DNA of 64,000 nucleotides. It comes from Alviniconcha marisindica (Eukaryota > Mollusca > Gastropoda > Provannidae). Of this stretch, positions 23,823-36,705 are shown in pieces. The position numbers and the translations under genes are program-made. The first letter of the stretch is position 1. Each line of letters begins with the position of its first letter. The stretch spans positions 62,001 through 126,000 of the forward strand of contig JABMCL010002439.1 of the NCBI GenBank assembly GCA_018857735.1, given 5' to 3'. The notes beneath the pieces are model-generated. The model had not been told where the DNA came from. It did no database searches and saw nothing but the letters and a program-made list of their open reading frames with translations.

Positions 23823-23949
23823 CGGTATCTGCACAGGTTTGTAAAGTGTTGGACGACTTGACATGTGGGATGCTTGCAGCATAATGGGGTGTCCCGATGG
23901 TCCAAGCCCATGCTGAGAGAAAGCCTGCTGCTGGAGACTGAGCATCTCA
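23823..23949 (-). CDS. GPS2: GPS2 internal exon
   Basis: This 127-bp exon has a tttcag acceptor and a GTCAGT donor. Its first base completes the split serine codon of the previous exon, giving the junction KEQS-EMLSLQQQAF. The following 42 codons include GHPIMLQASHMSSRP and end in phase 0. The position and the Q/S/H/P-rich composition fit the region just after the GPS2 coiled coil, where human GPS2 has a comparable low-complexity stretch. Conservation is weaker than in the upstream exon, so the main support is frame continuity with both neighbours and the consensus splice sites. The upstream intron is about 19.1 kb and the downstream one about 2.1 kb. Confidence 0.85.
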
Positions 23950-24510
23950 CTGAAACACACATAAGTGCTCAACCATGTCAGGGCCATCACTAACAACTGC
24001 AATGCAACACAAGAACAGCAATTCAGCTCAAATGATTCACATTCAAATGCAAAACCAAAAACAAGGTTTGTTGTCTTGCAAGGCCCACTCCCACCCACCA
24101 TGTGCTACATATAAATCATTAGTATTGCAGTATTCAATATGCTATGTTAGCATAAGGTCTGGGCCCATATGCATGATGAGCAAATAAAGCTGTAGGCCGA
24201 TATCCCCTAATCCTGATTAAACAAAGAGTCCATAAGCCTGGTTCTCATTCCACATGTACAAGTTGTCAATAGGCTCCAAAACAGCTATTTGTTTACATTT
24301 ATTTTTAGATCACAAAAAGCCATTGTTTTACCAACAATCCAATGCAAGCGACTCTAAAAATTGGAAACCAATTAGACGCTGCATGACAAATTAGTCAATT
24401 GCCAACAGGAGTAAAAGTTCAGTTTGATTTACTGAGTTGAGTACAGTTTTTGATTCTGACAGCCTACATGCATAAGCAAGCATATGAGAAAGTGAAAAGC
24501 AAAATGTTGT

Positions 24511-25766
24511 CAGGGGTCCTGCTGCCTTTGAGTGATCTGCGTCAACTGATGCAAAACATCAGGTATTTTGCATCAGTGGTATGAAAAATGCGTACAGCAT
24601 AACCTAGATTTACCTGTACTCATGATCTTAACCAGTAAAAGTGAGCAAACAAAAGTACTGTAAAGAAAGTCCAACCTTTACAAAATGTTTTAGAAGGCAC
24701 TTCTGACTACAAGGCTGAACAAATTCTGAAATTTGGCTCAAAAGTGAAAAGGTCCACACAGAGGGCACTCCTGAAGCACAAATGGCAGAAAACTTGATGG
24801 ACACATGCATCAAACACAAAGTGCCATAATACAGGAAAGGAGGTGAAATGTTAAGGAAATTTGCCACTTACAAATGTTTTGAATAGATCAAAACATCATA
24901 CGCTGCATCAGTTTTCAAAGATGAACGACACAGCAGACAATATGCTGCTAACCCAATTCTCATCTACCATGGGACTTGGTAAGAAGATAAGTTGAAATCA
25001 AGGCTGCTGCCATATGTGGCATCATTTTCTGAAGATGAACAGATGATAAGCCACTAACTTAATTCTCATCTGCTGCAGGACTTGGTAATGAGATGAAGCT
25101 GAAATCAAGGCTGCTGTCGTTTTCTCTCATTTGTATTCAGTGTCAATGCATGAGTTGTTTTCAGTTTCGCAATCTTTTATCTTCAAGTAAATGTTGCTAT
25201 ATGCTAACACTATTTTTGGGCATATTGGGTCATTCCAAATTCCACTTCTGGGATCATGTCCTCCGTTGACTGACTGGAAAATATCACTGATCAGTACAGC
25301 AAGGCCGGGTATAAGATTTGTGTTTCAGTCTGATATGGATACCAGTTCTTCTTCCAGATACTGGTTCATTACAATTCGGTTTCAAATGAATCATTATCAT
25401 TCTTCAAAAGAGAATGCAAATTTTATTCACATACAAGGCACTACCGACTATAAGGCACAGGAATCAGATCTGAGGGAGGAAAAAAGCATCACCGTTTATA
25501 GTGCAAAACTTACAACAAATTATGTGTTCATTTCATCATCATCCAGATTCTGCCCTTCTTTGACTGGACTTGCAGAGTGTGCTGGAGAGGAGTGGGGGGG
25601 AGCCATGGCTGAGGTGACAGTTTGTAAGTAGTCTTGTGTGACACATCAGCCACCACTGAACTGTAAATCATGTTCAGCCATTTTGCATACAGTGATGCAG
25701 GAATGTGGCTAAGATGCACACAGCACACAATATTTATGCAAAGTTTTGCAATGATTGTGACCCTTG
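24511..25766 (+). mobile_element. CAGGGGT-type TIR element, copy 1
   Basis: The left end is caggggtcctgctgcctttg and the right end ...ttttgcaatgattgtgaccc. These resemble the ends of 54739-55784, where the inverted ends are clearer (CAGGGGTTGCACT). The flanks share only GTTGT, so the target duplication is uncertain. It is about 1.25 kb with no intact transposase frame, and is probably non-autonomous. Confidence 0.65.
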
Positions 25767-26399
25767 GTTGTATAAGCCAGTGAACCTTGGGCAAACTAGT
25801 TCTGCTGACAACAGATAACCTATTTGTCACAGACCCTTTTTGATGGAACAAAGAATCATTAATATAATCTTTTCTGTCATGGAAGAACTCATTACATGGC
25901 TTGATAGAAAGTTGTGTTGCCAAACATAGCAATTTTGTGCATCTTTTCTGTTGCACCATAGCAAGGGCATCACTTCATGGAAATGTGAGAAGCATTCTGA
26001 ATTGTAGCAAAGGTGTCAGTGACCTGGTGACCCCTCCCCATTGAACATTTTCCTGTCACTCTGTTCTGTGTTAATTATGATGTGTCTTTATGCTTGAATA
26101 GTTTGGGATCTTCAATGGCACAAGGGATAGTGCTGGTATGTAAGAGTGTTAATTTTCTCTTCAGTAGTAGTCTCTGTCAGAAAATACAGCATCTCTCAGA
26201 TGCCATTTTATAGGTTTAAGCTTCATAAATATACAAACATGAATCTGTAACTTTAAATGCGATTAGGTCAGCCAACGATAAACACAATTCAGGGGCTATT
26301 TGCTCATTATGCATACAGGTGCTGGTTATTACCAGTAGCACATCAACATACTTAGTTTGGTTGCAAAGATATCAGTGGTAGTATCGGAACATAAAATAT

Positions 26400-27060
26400 T
26401 GGATTAATAATAATAATTATAATTATAATAATAAAAGTATTTGTAAAGCATGAAATCTTGTCCATAGAGACTATTCTAAGCACATACACGTGCATGCACA
26501 CACACACATACACCCGCGCACACAAGGATTCTGACTATGCAACACTTAATTTACACAGCTTAAAATGGGCAGCAAACAGAGATGGATGAAGACAGCAGCA
26601 TGGAACAGAAAACATGGCAGGTCTACAGTTTGGGGAAAAGAAATGTTTTTAGGTTACATTTAAATGAGTCCAGAGAGGGTTTCTGTCAGAGAGGAAGAGG
26701 AAGGTCATTCTTGTGGATGGACCGAAAACAGAAAAGGCATGGGAACCAACAGTGGAGAGTCTAGTGCAAGGAATCTGGAGGTTGTGAGTATCAGAAGCAG
26801 AGCAGAGAGTACGGGAGGGCGTGTAAAGTTGATGATAGTCACTGAGATAAGACGGAGTAGTACCTGATACATTTATAGCAGAGAGTGTTTATCTTGTACT
26901 GAATTCTTTGTTGGGCTGGGAGCCAGTGGAGAAATTTAAACACAGGTGTGATGTGGTCAGTTCTATGCTTTTTCAGTATGAGGACTGACAGACAATCAGA
27001 GACGTTTTGAACTATGGACATCATTGGGAAAAAATGGTAGTAATACACAGTGTAATGTCA
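26400..27060 (-). mobile_element. LINE/SINE-like segment with AT-rich tail
   Basis: Read on the minus strand, it ends with 'cttagaatagtctctatgga' and an ATT/ATA-rich tail (26404-26440), the style of LINE 3' ends here. The body includes 'gttgggctgggagccagtgg' on the plus strand, a phrase I associate with L2/CR1-type 3' regions. Class and limits are uncertain. Confidence 0.4.
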
Positions 27061-27079
27061 GGAAAGACATATACACATC

Positions 27080-27080
<1 letters not shown>

Positions 27081-27112
<32 letters not shown>
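27081..27112. repeat. CA microsatellite
   Basis: About 30 bp of CA. Confidence 0.95.
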
Positions 27113-27114
<2 letters not shown>

Positions 27115-27409
27115 AATACAAATAATAATGATACTCTCCTCCATGTTTTCAATGAAAAATATACTCCTGAATAGACAAGATTGCTCTGATTCTTTCCCCA
27201 ACATGGACAAAGAATAGGTTGCTCACTCATTTTCAGAATTTTTCAATCAGAAAATTGACTAAATCTGATAGAGCTTCATAGGGTGCACCTTGGGTGCACC
27301 GAAAAACCTTGTTCCTCAGCTGTGCCCCCACTCCCCCATCATTCTGTTTTTAACCCATGACTGTCAAGCTGATAGCTGCAATCAATCCAGTTCCCATTAA
27401 ATTCCTGCT

Positions 27410-27780
27410 GAGTTCACTGACCTACTTCTGCCTGTGGTTCAGAAGATTGCCAGCCTTATTCTCCAGTCAGGCATCACTCCGAAAGCACTAAAGAAAGCAC
27501 TAATCAAACCACTGATCAAAAAGGCAAACCTTGACCCTGATGTTGTTGGAAACTATCAGCCAGTTTCAAACTTCTTGTACTTGTCAAAACTTCTTGACAG
27601 AGTAGCTTCAGAGCAGCTGTGGACCCATATGGGCATGAACAAATTGCAAGTCAGCTTCCAGTTAGCTTCCAGTTCTTCTTTGAATTACTGATGCTGCAAG
27701 CAATGCCTTTTTTGTTTTGCTGGACTTACTTCTGCCTTTGACAAAATTGATCACTCCCTCACTCAGATTTGGCTAAAAAA
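27410..27780 (+). pseudogene. CR1/L2-like reverse transcriptase fragment
   Basis: The frame reads KKALIKPLIKKANLDPDVVG, then NYQPVSNFLYLSKLLDRVAS, matching the start of the LINE reverse transcriptase domain (consensus 'KPLLKKPNLD..NYRPVSNLPFLSKILEKV'). It breaks near 27690 and resumes as 'AGLTSAFDKIDHS', a degraded form of LDLSAAFDTVDH. The catalytic YADD/FADD part is absent and the fragment is dead. Confidence 0.8.
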
Positions 27781-30410
27781 AAAAAATGCATGAATTTTTA
27801 TTGTTTTGTGTACAATTTTTCTGCAGCATTAACTTCTGCCTCAGCCCTTTTGAAATATGTCAATGTAAGACTAAAATATGGTTGTCTAAAAACAGACTGT
27901 AGATCTCCCCATGGGTGCAGCTATTTACAGAATGCATATTACATCATATTTTGTTTCACACATGTTTTTGTAGACATGGCCTGCAAACAACTGACAGTAG
28001 CCTCATCTCAGGCACATAATCTGCTCAGAGGGTTAACTGATGGGTGTGTAAATAATTTTGTCTTTTTCTCTGAATAAATCTCCTAATCGTGCAACGTGTA
28101 CCTCACTATAGTGGATGAGGGTGGTAGCTGCCGCTTACTAATCATGTTCAGCGATGGCCTGAGGTGCAAGGTGTTGGGTGACAAATTTGTCTGAGTATTG
28201 ATCCAATGCTACTACAAGAAATATTTCCGACACAATTTTCTAATAAAAAAATTTTTTAAATAAGAAAATAGAAAGCTACCAGCCAGTGGCATGCCAGAAA
28301 CACATTACACAAACAGGTAGTAGCAGAATATTTAAATGTATGGTTCTGGTGATCCTATCAATCAAAAAAGAAGTATCAGGAACCTTTCCTTTTACTTGTC
28401 CAGTAACAGCTTTGCCACTTTCCTATCAGTATTGTACAGCTCTCTCCACCTCTCCACCTGGTCACCAGGTTAACCAGCCGTCACCTGTATCTGCATTGTG
28501 GGTCTCTTGCCAATCAAGCTAAGCGTTCCTTTTATTTTGTTCCTCCAAAGATTAATGGTAGTAACTCCAAATCTATCTCTGCTTTGATTGCATGATCTTG
28601 AAAAAACTGAAAAGTACTACGAAAACATAAACACTGCTGAAACAGTGGTACAAAACAATCTCAGTTCTTCATTGTTTTTTCATTCAATGGGCTATTTGCT
28701 CCACAGCACATGAAACAATGCATTTATTATGTGTTAATACAAAAGAAGGCACCACACAAAACACATGTCCCATCCTGTGTTCTCTTGTTGTGTATATATT
28801 TCCTAGTTATTCTTTTCAGTTTTGTCGTTCTTACCATCAGTAACTTCTACAGCCATTGTTTCCTTCAACTCTTCCTTCTCCTTTCTATAATCTTGACATC
28901 AATCGATCAAAATTATTAATATCGTAACGACATCAAAATGATTTTGCCATCATTTCACTGATCCAAACACATACAAAGTTTAAAAGAACACTATTTATTA
29001 GGGCATCATTTCATTGTTTGTCTTGGCAATTTCAAACAATATCAGTTTATTTACTTGTGTTTTATGCTGTTCCACATGAAAAGGTTAGGAAAATGAAATT
29101 ATTTCACACACACTGTCCAGATTTAAAAAATAAACATTGACAAAAATAATTTATACGTGACATGTGCACAAAAATGAAAATTTCTGGTATCCTATCAATG
29201 TCATACTAAAATGCAGGAAAGAGCTCATGAAAACAGTGTTAGTAACAGTGTCAGGGAAAGTCCTCTTCTAAAATCATTATAAAATCAACCGCACGTTAAT
29301 CACAAAACTTGTAATGTACACCATGTTTGTTTAACCTCCTCTAAAGCACACAAGAAGTTTAGCCTCCAAAGGAGAGTTCTGTTAAAAGGTTGCTCAATGA
29401 AATCTTTGTGGTACTGTTCACATAATATTTGTCATGCAGATCTACATGAACCGGTTCTTGTATGACAGTCTAACTCAGCAGAAACTCCCCTTATGTACAG
29501 CATCATACAGTCCTCAGTCTTCTTCTCTTCTTGCTCTACACCAGCTCATCCAGAAGCATTCCATTGAATATCACCATTGATTATCACCTCTTTGCAGAAT
29601 ATTCTGAGTTGTGTTCTTGCCTACCAGTGGAACAGAAATCTGCTCTTCATGCAATCAGCAACATGGGGTCACATAGCAGTGAGACAGGGAGAGTGCAAAC
29701 AAACAACTCAATGAGCAGAAGACAGAAGTACATCAGCATACCTAGTTTTGTTGCAAAGAGATCATCAGTACAAAAAATATAGGACTGATAAACACTGAAG
29801 AAGAATAAAGTTGTTTTTCAACAACAAAAACAAACAAAAAAGCTCCCCCTCCCCCCAAATAAATCAATAAACCAACATTGCAACCAACCAAAAAATTGAA
29901 ACAAAAAACAACCTTGAAAGAATATCTAAACATTGTTACTAATTAACTAAGCAGGAGAGATACACACAGTGTTAGAAATCAGTTAACTCTTGGATTTCTG
30001 TGTCCCATCAACCACACAGGGTCACCTTAGGATAAATCACAAATTCAAAACTTCTACACCAGCTCAAAATACAAGTCACTAAATCACAAGTTCAATTCAC
30101 TATTACAGTTTTAAAAACCAACCATCTAGCTACCTATCAATCAATGCACAATAATAAAGGTCAATCAATGCACAATAACAAAGGCTCTGGTACCTATTTA
30201 TATTCTGTAGCCACTCACCACAAAAGCTTGTCTAAATTGGTTGTGACTATGAGTAGGGTGATTTGTTTAATTCCATGTGTCCACACAGTTACAAGTAGGA
30301 TGAGGGTTTAGAAAAAAATGACAGTGAATGGAACAGGAAGGCAGAAATTAGGACATGGATGAAATTCCTGGCAGTGGGTGAAGCACACATAGCTACATTC
30401 TGACATTCTA
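27780..30410. other. Intron sequence without recognised elements
   Basis: AT-rich sequence within the 19-kb GPS2 intron. Small local repeats are visible (for example two 'caatcaatgcacaataa' units near 30145-30180). No coding similarity is seen. Confidence 0.55.
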
Positions 30411-32327
30411 AGGGGTTGCACTGCCTTTTAGAGATTTGTGTCAACCAACACAAAGCATTACATATTTTGTGTCAGTGGCATAAAAAATGCATACAGCACA
30501 ACCTCAGAGCCTCCATTAGACTGGCATATGCCAGTTTTTACCAGTAAATGTTTCCCTAGTACTGGTGAAAAATAAAGTTGCCGGTATCAAGTACTGGCTG
30601 GAACTGAGTGTTTTGTACGACTTGCTGGAGATCATGTTCTGTACCCTGGGTCCAGAAGCAAGTGGAAGCTCCAGGTAAACAAGATTGCTTCTGGTGTTGA
30701 TCAGCAAGCAAAATAGGGAATGCAAAAACTTTCACTGCCAGCACCCTCCACCCTCCCTCTTCAAATGAACAGGTCCCAAAGTATGAGTGCTGACTGCAAG
30801 GTCAGACCACTCCATTTCTGACTGGGTAAATCAGCCGTACTGTATGATTTTTCCCATTCCATTTTTATTCTAGACCTAACTGCATCAATAAAGCGCAACG
30901 AAGTATACAGTCGTTTCTTTCTTGCCCAACGCTGACCGTATTGTTTGTATTATCGTCTGCTTCAAACAAAAAACCCATTGAAACTGCACCACCAGCTCCT
31001 ACTGAGCGACAGAAGGTAAAGGAGTACAACAACTCTTTGATGTCTGGTGTCTCAACGTTAGGGTACGTGTCAGCAATTGAAAGTGAAAGCAACAAGAAGT
31101 GCTGCATTTGCTGACATGTCGCCATTGTTGCAATTGCCAACACATACCCTACCTTTGTTTTGCAGACTGTGCTGCGCCAGGGTGACTGGAGTGGTGAACA
31201 GAAAATTTGTTTTAAAAAGAGGAAGAAGCTGGTAATGTCCACGGAGGTGGTTGGAAATTTCTGAGGGCATTTTAAATGCCATTCTGGGTCTCAAATATCA
31301 TTCAAATGAATAAAACATCCAGCCAGTGATGCCAAATTTTACAGTCTGTAATAGTGTAAAGGGCGAGATCAACTGTTTTGCCAACATCAGCACTGAGGAA
31401 TGTGCACTTTGTTACTCAGACACTAGGCCTAGATCTAGATCAAAGGTCAGTGGACAGTGGTGCATACACATACTGAATGACACTGATAAAACTCACATTT
31501 TCAGTTTTGTTGCAAAGTTTGGCTTCATTCACCTCTGTTGTCCCTAACAGGGCTGTGGAAACCCAGGCACATTATACAATATTCATAGGTAATGTTGACA
31601 GGAATTTATTTTTTGTTGCCTGTACTGTGTACCGATAGTCTCAACAGTCTAGCGGAGGCTCTGATAACTTTGAATTAGCACACAAAGCCAAAATGACAGA
31701 GCAACTTGACTGTAGTGCTCCTGAATATAAGCGGTGTTGATAATGTCAAAGTTGATGAGGGAAACCTGATGGACACATTCATCAAACACAAAAGAAAGTG
31801 CCACAGTATGGAAAAGTGCAAATGGTCAATGAATTTGCCGTTCACAAAAAGTTTGAATCTATCAAAACATCATACGTGGCATCTCTTTCTCAACAGCACA
31901 GCAGACGATATGTCAGCTAACCCAGTTCTCATTTATTGCAAGTCTTGGTAGTGAGTGAAGATAACTGAGGCCAACACCACTTTCTCACTCATATTCGGTG
32001 TTAATGCACAGTTTGCTTTCGGTTTCTTAATCTTCCACCTTTGAGTAAATGTTGCTATACGCTGACAGTATGACCAGGCCTTTTGGAGTTATTCCAAAGC
32101 CCATTTCTGGGATTGTGTCGTATATTGATTGACCGAAAAATATGACTGATCAGTTTGGCATTGTATATGTTTTCTGATACGGAGACGGATTCCTCTTCCA
32201 GATAAGTGTTCATTATGATTTGTTTTCAAATTAATCATTATCGTTCTTCAGAAGTATGCAAATTTTATACAGACATTCCCCCAAAATTCAATATTTACGC
32301 AAAATTATGCAATGGGCATGACCCCCG
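30411..32327 (+). mobile_element. CAGGGGT-type TIR element, copy 2, split by a nested element
   Basis: The left end is aggggttgcactgcctttta and the right end ...aaattatgcaatgggcatga followed by CCCCC. A second element (30505-31663) is inserted about 95 bp from its left end. The flanking body matches 24511-25766 and 54739-55784 (for example the 'gtcagtggcat.aaaaatgc' block). Confidence 0.7.
30505..31663 (+). mobile_element. TIR element nested in the CAGGGGT-type element
   Basis: This 1159-bp element has 19-bp inverted ends, CAGAGCCTCC followed by (A/G)(T/C)TAGACTG. Flanking 7-bp repeats ACAACCT (30498-30504) and ATAACTT (31664-31670) each differ by one base from ATAACCT in the empty site near 60578-60584. 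A relative lies inverted at 57290-57591. No transposase frame is recognised; the CAG...CTG ends suggest a hAT-like superfamily, but the class is open. Confidence 0.78.
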
Positions 32328-32780
32328 CATACTTTGGGCTTTAAAGGGAAAATATATTATATGTCAACTAAGGGTTTTCAACTGAGGGGGCCTTTATATA
32401 AGTGGACATCGCATTTGCCTGGTGTGACTGGCTGCAGTTGCCTGGTGAGGCCCCGACAGGGACATACAGAAATAGAAGAAAGAGCCACCCAAAAGTAGAC
32501 TGTGTCAAGTGGACGCTGCAGACTGGAAGTTGCTTGACCAGCTTGTGGGGTTTTGGTGGTGTGCAGTTTGTTCTGGACAGTGAGACACCCACTTGACCAG
32601 GTAAGGCCAGGGAGGTTGGGCGCCATTAATGCAGAGTGGTTCCCAGTCTGCTTGGCTTTACTTTGGTTTGTTTTTAAATTCCCTCCTCTCCAAACAAACA
32701 GGATGCAGCTCAGCTTTAAATTAAGATGTCTTGCATCTGTTATGCATTGTCATGCTGTATATATTGTTAGAGATAATTGT
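32327..32780. other. Unassigned sequence
   Basis: Moderately GC-rich stretch between the TIR element and the LINE reverse transcriptase. Open frames on both strands show no family resemblance. It may be the upstream part of the LINE copy. Confidence 0.4.
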
Positions 32781-34552
32781 AGCACTGTAGCAGGCTCTTG
32801 TAAAACCACTCTTCAAGAAGCCTGGACTCACACAAATGACATGAAGAACTTTAGACCCGTGTCAAATCTGTCTTTCATCTCAAAGATTAAGAAAGTTGTC
32901 CTGATTCAGTTGAAAAAATATCTGTCTGGCAATAATCTTCTTGAAATCTTTCAGTCCGCTTACAGGCAAAACCATAGCACAGAGACTGCCATATTGAGTA
33001 TCTTGGTAGCGCGGATGAGAGACTAGTTTCCCTGGTGGCTCTGCTTGATCTAAGTGCTGCTTTTGACACTTTGGACCATCCCATACTGCTGAAACAGCTT
33101 GAGACAACCTTTGGTGTTAGGGGTACAGTCCTCGACTGGTTTGTCTCCTACCTGAGTGGCTGTTTTCAGTCAGTCATTGTTGATGGTTTTGTGTCCGCCT
33201 CCTGCCCTCTTGTGTACGGCAAGCCCCAGGTTTCCGTGTTGGGACCAGTCTTGTTTACTTTGTACTCTCAGCCTTTGTCAGACGTGATTTCTGTCCATAA
33301 TTGTGACTATCACAAGTACGCTGATGACATTGAGCTGTCCAAAAGTGCCCACCCAATCAGTTCCTTTCTGTTCAATCCTGTATTCAGACATGTATTGATG
33401 ATGTTCTGCTCTGGATGAATAGCAACAAGCTTAAGTTGGACACAGATAAGACTGAGGTTATGCCTGTTGGCTCTGCATCTTGTCTTGAGTCGGTCGACAC
33501 TGGCGGAAACAGTGTTCCTTTCAAAACATCGGTTAAACACCTTGGAGTCCATCTTGATAGAACGCTGTCAATGCAGAAGTACATCAGTAGCATCTGCTGT
33601 GCATCTTTTCCAGAGCTCCGATGTATCACGTCAATCCAACCGTACCTGTCCCAAAGTGCTGCAGCAAGACCTGTTGTGGCAATGGTCACATCCCGCCTTG
33701 ATTATTGCAACTCGGTTTTCATAGGTCTACCGGCAGACCAGATCGCTCGGTTACAGTGGGTGCAGAATAATGCAGCATGGCTTCTGATGAAAAAAAGAAG
33801 ATGAGATCACATAACACCACTTCTCAAGGAACTTCACTGGCTACCAGTAAAATTCTGCTGTCAGTACAAGATTGCAACTCTTGCTTACCGCCATTTTGAA
33901 GGGTCTTTACCTCCTTATCTTTCTTCATCTCTCTGCACTTATGAACCATCTCGCTCTCTCTGATCTTCTAATGAAAAGCTGCTAAAAAATTCCAAAGCAA
34001 AATCTCAAATCATTTGGACAACGTTCTTTCAGTTTCATGGCACCATCTCTCTGGAATTCTCTGCTGGCCACTCTAAGAAATGTACTACCACTGTCTCAAT
34101 TCAAATCACAGCTAAAAACCTTCTTATTTGCCCAGGCCTTTCTGTAGAATCTGAAGAAAGGTGTGTCTGCGTGTGGCAGTTGAATGTTAAGGGATGCAAA
34201 TAGATAGGGAGAGGGGGGAGGGAAGGGGGGAGGGAGAGAGCATGAGAGATCTATCATCTAGGCAAGAGAAGGAGGCACAGGTTCAGTGGGTGAAAAGACA
34301 GACTCAAATTGGTGTCGTTGTTTGAGATCATTAATATTTTTGTTAATTGTTGTATGAGTGCACGAGCGGAGACTGGTGTGCGCATGTCACTGTGTGTGTG
34401 TGTATGTGTGTATTGTTCGATAGGTGATAATGGTAATTAAAGCTACAATAATTAAGGTTTTGTTTGCTGAAATGTATGTTAATGTGGTTTTTGTGATAAG
34501 ATGTTTGTACAGCGCAGTGAGTTTAACTCTGGTTAAAGAATAGCACTCTATA
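32780..34552 (+). pseudogene. CR1/L2-like LINE, 5'-truncated and frameshifted
   Basis: The reverse transcriptase starts with VKPLFKKPGL (about 32795), then NFRPVSNLSFISKI, FQSAYRQNHSTETAI, LLDLSAAFDTLDHPILLKQL, and VSVLGPVLFTLY in place of GSVLGPLLFTLY. The catalytic box is degraded to YADDIELSKS. It continues with NKLKLDTDKTEVMPVG, KHLGVHLDRTLSM, SRLDYCNSVF and ELHWLPV. At least three frame changes or stops interrupt it (near 32830, 33030 and 33805). The 3' UTR runs to 'gagtttaactctggttaaag' and 'aatagcactcta' at 34552. The same 3' end recurs at 44318-44772 and 59761-59907. Confidence 0.88.
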
Positions 34553-34960
34553 GTAAGTAAGTAATTTGGTGTTTTACGCCCAGTCAACCATTACGGTTAT
34601 CTCAGGGCATTACACATTTTTTTTGATACACAATAACTGTTAAAAATATGTTCATGTTAAAAAACTTAAACGTATTCAGATTTTTAAAACCAGTCGTAAG
34701 AAGTGGGTAAAACACAAACTGGAAATCTTTTCTCAAATATATATATATGTTTTCTCAAGTCAATCTAGAAAATCAATCACTTTGCAAACATAAAACAAAA
34801 ATCCATGTATAAAAACCAGACATTGATTTTCAAACCGTTAGTCCCTTCAATATTACCCCTGTTTAGAGAGCACATAAGGCTAGGACATGCTGATATCGTC
34901 AACCATTCTGTCTAATTTATCGATACCAGGTTAAAGAAAAGTATAAAAAAGGAATGGATG
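34553..34960 (-). mobile_element. TTAC-tailed retroposon, long copy 1
   Basis: On the minus strand it ends in a TTACTTAC tail (34553-34563). The 3' body contains 'gttgactgggcgtaaaacac' and the upstream part contains 'gacagaatggttgacgatat'. It matches 59276-59690 and 63755-64000 closely. It is adjacent to a LINE on each side, so the element may have landed at a LINE tail. Length is about 0.4 kb with no coding capacity. Confidence 0.75.
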
Positions 34961-35309
34961 AATACAAAACTTTTTTTAAATTATATATAAATGCTTACTG
35001 GCAAATACCAGTGCCATATGGCAGAGAGCTGCACATACCACCTACCAACTATCATCTCCTAGCTGCTCAACAGAAGCCATATCAACAAAAATTTGCGAGT
35101 TTTTTGGAAAAAGTCAGAAGAATGGACTATCCGCATAAAAATAACCAAATAAGAAGAGCAAGAGGGTTATGCAGAAAAACAGGTTTTCTGCACTTCAATA
35201 ACAGTTCCTTTACCATCTTGCGAGTGGATTTATTGTTTCAAAGTTAACTTAAAAACCTCTTAAAAATCACTGAATAATGAAATAAACCATTATTTCATCT
35301 TTAAAGAAT

Positions 35310-36680
35310 TTATGACGGTTTCATTTCGTCACCTGACAGGGCAGAGTATTGGTTGGAGAGAACTAGGTTCCTCGCCGCCTTGCTCTGCCTGTCTGAGACT
35401 TTTGGCTTGGGTGGCACCTGGGGCCTGCTGGAAGGAGTGGAGCACCTGGGGTGCGAAAACCCCTTGACATCCACCAGGACTCCATTCACACTCACCTTAG
35501 TAGGTGAGCACCTCGAAGATGACGAATCATCTTTCGAGGTCGCAGTTTTTAAGGGACCTGCTGAACCTTTAGGCGCGCTTTTGGAGGGAGCCGCAGAACC
35601 CTTAGATACCATTTTGTGGGGATTGGCGGAACCCCTAGAGGCCGTTTTGGGGGATCGGCTGAACCCCTATCCGTCTCCGAAGAATACTTAGTGGACTCGC
35701 ACGGAACCCGGGCGTCGGCCAATACTGTCCTCGACTTCCCGGAGGAAGCCTGAGTTCCGGCCGATACCGATCTGGATCCGCCAGAAGAACACACGTTAGA
35801 TTCAGTCGTCCTGAGCGGATGATCTGAAAACACCCAGGTTAACGAGGTTTGACACTGAACAGATTTGGATTCTCTTCTGGTGGAAGCAGCAGTGGCGTAG
35901 GTCTTACCCTCCAGTGATCACAGTCGGCATCTTGGCTTCAACCGTCCGGCTTCCGGAAAGGATTTGCGTTTCTCAACACGGACACATTGAATCCCTTCTC
36001 CTTCTGCCAGACCAGGCAATATTTAGCCAATGAAGAGTGGGGACCAATGCAATTGGGTCCCTCACATTGACCTTCATGTTTATCTTTTCCACAACCCGTA
36101 CACTTCGCAGCAACCTTGCAATGTTGGCTCATGTGTCCAAACTTGTTGCAGTTGAAGCAACGCATAAGGTTGGGAACAAACAAGGCCACCTTCACCTTTA
36201 GATAGCTGACCGTGATCTCTTTCGGGAGTTCCGGGGAACTGAACGTCAAGAAAAGAGTGTTGGTGGGGATCACCTTCCCCTCCTTCTTCAGTGTCACTCG
36301 GTTCACCCCAACCACACATCCTGATCCTTCAGTACATCCCGGATCTCTGACATGTCAGCAAGGTCCCGACATCTGATTACTCCCCAAGAGGAGTTCAGGG
36401 TCTTGTGAATTGAGACTCTGACTGGTCTGTCAATAAATCTGTTTGTTTGGAGTAGGTTTTGGGCCTGGGCCCTTTTGCCACATTCCATCAGGAAAGATCC
36501 ATCCCTCAACCTTTTAATGCTTTTGAGGGTTCCGGCCACCGCCTGGAAACCCTTCTGAACAGCAAAGGGCGACAGTTTGCTCAGCAGGAGGTCGTCACTT
36601 GATGACTCCACGACCAGAAACCTTTGGCCAATTGTTACAGTTGTAGGAGTGTTTGTTTTCAGAGTCCAAGTCCGAATCAT
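35310..36680 (-). pseudogene. LINE ORF1 with CCHC zinc knuckles
   Basis: ORF1 proteins of LINEs bind RNA and form the ribonucleoprotein. This frame runs through LSPFAVQKGFQAVAGTLKSI and KRLRDGSFLMECG (RRM-like region), then PVRVSIHKTLNSSWGVI. After a frame change near 36310 it reads LTFSSPELPKEI, followed by CFNCNKFGHMSQHC (a clear CCHC knuckle), CTGCGKDKHEGQC and a third C/H-rich segment ending KYC. A Ser/Pro-rich tail after further frame changes ends NQYSALSGDEMKPS at 35310. At least three frame breaks show that it is inactive. Confidence 0.82.
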
Positions 36681-36705
36681 GGTCGTTGTCCCGTAATCTT
36701 TTTTT

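Noticed and set aside
32553..32780. Upstream part of the open frame before the LINE as coding
   Set aside because: It is not similar to LINE proteins, and the real reverse transcriptase start is in another frame.
35353..35691. Plus-strand open frame of 112 codons
   Set aside because: It is the antisense shadow of the LINE ORF1 C-terminal region.
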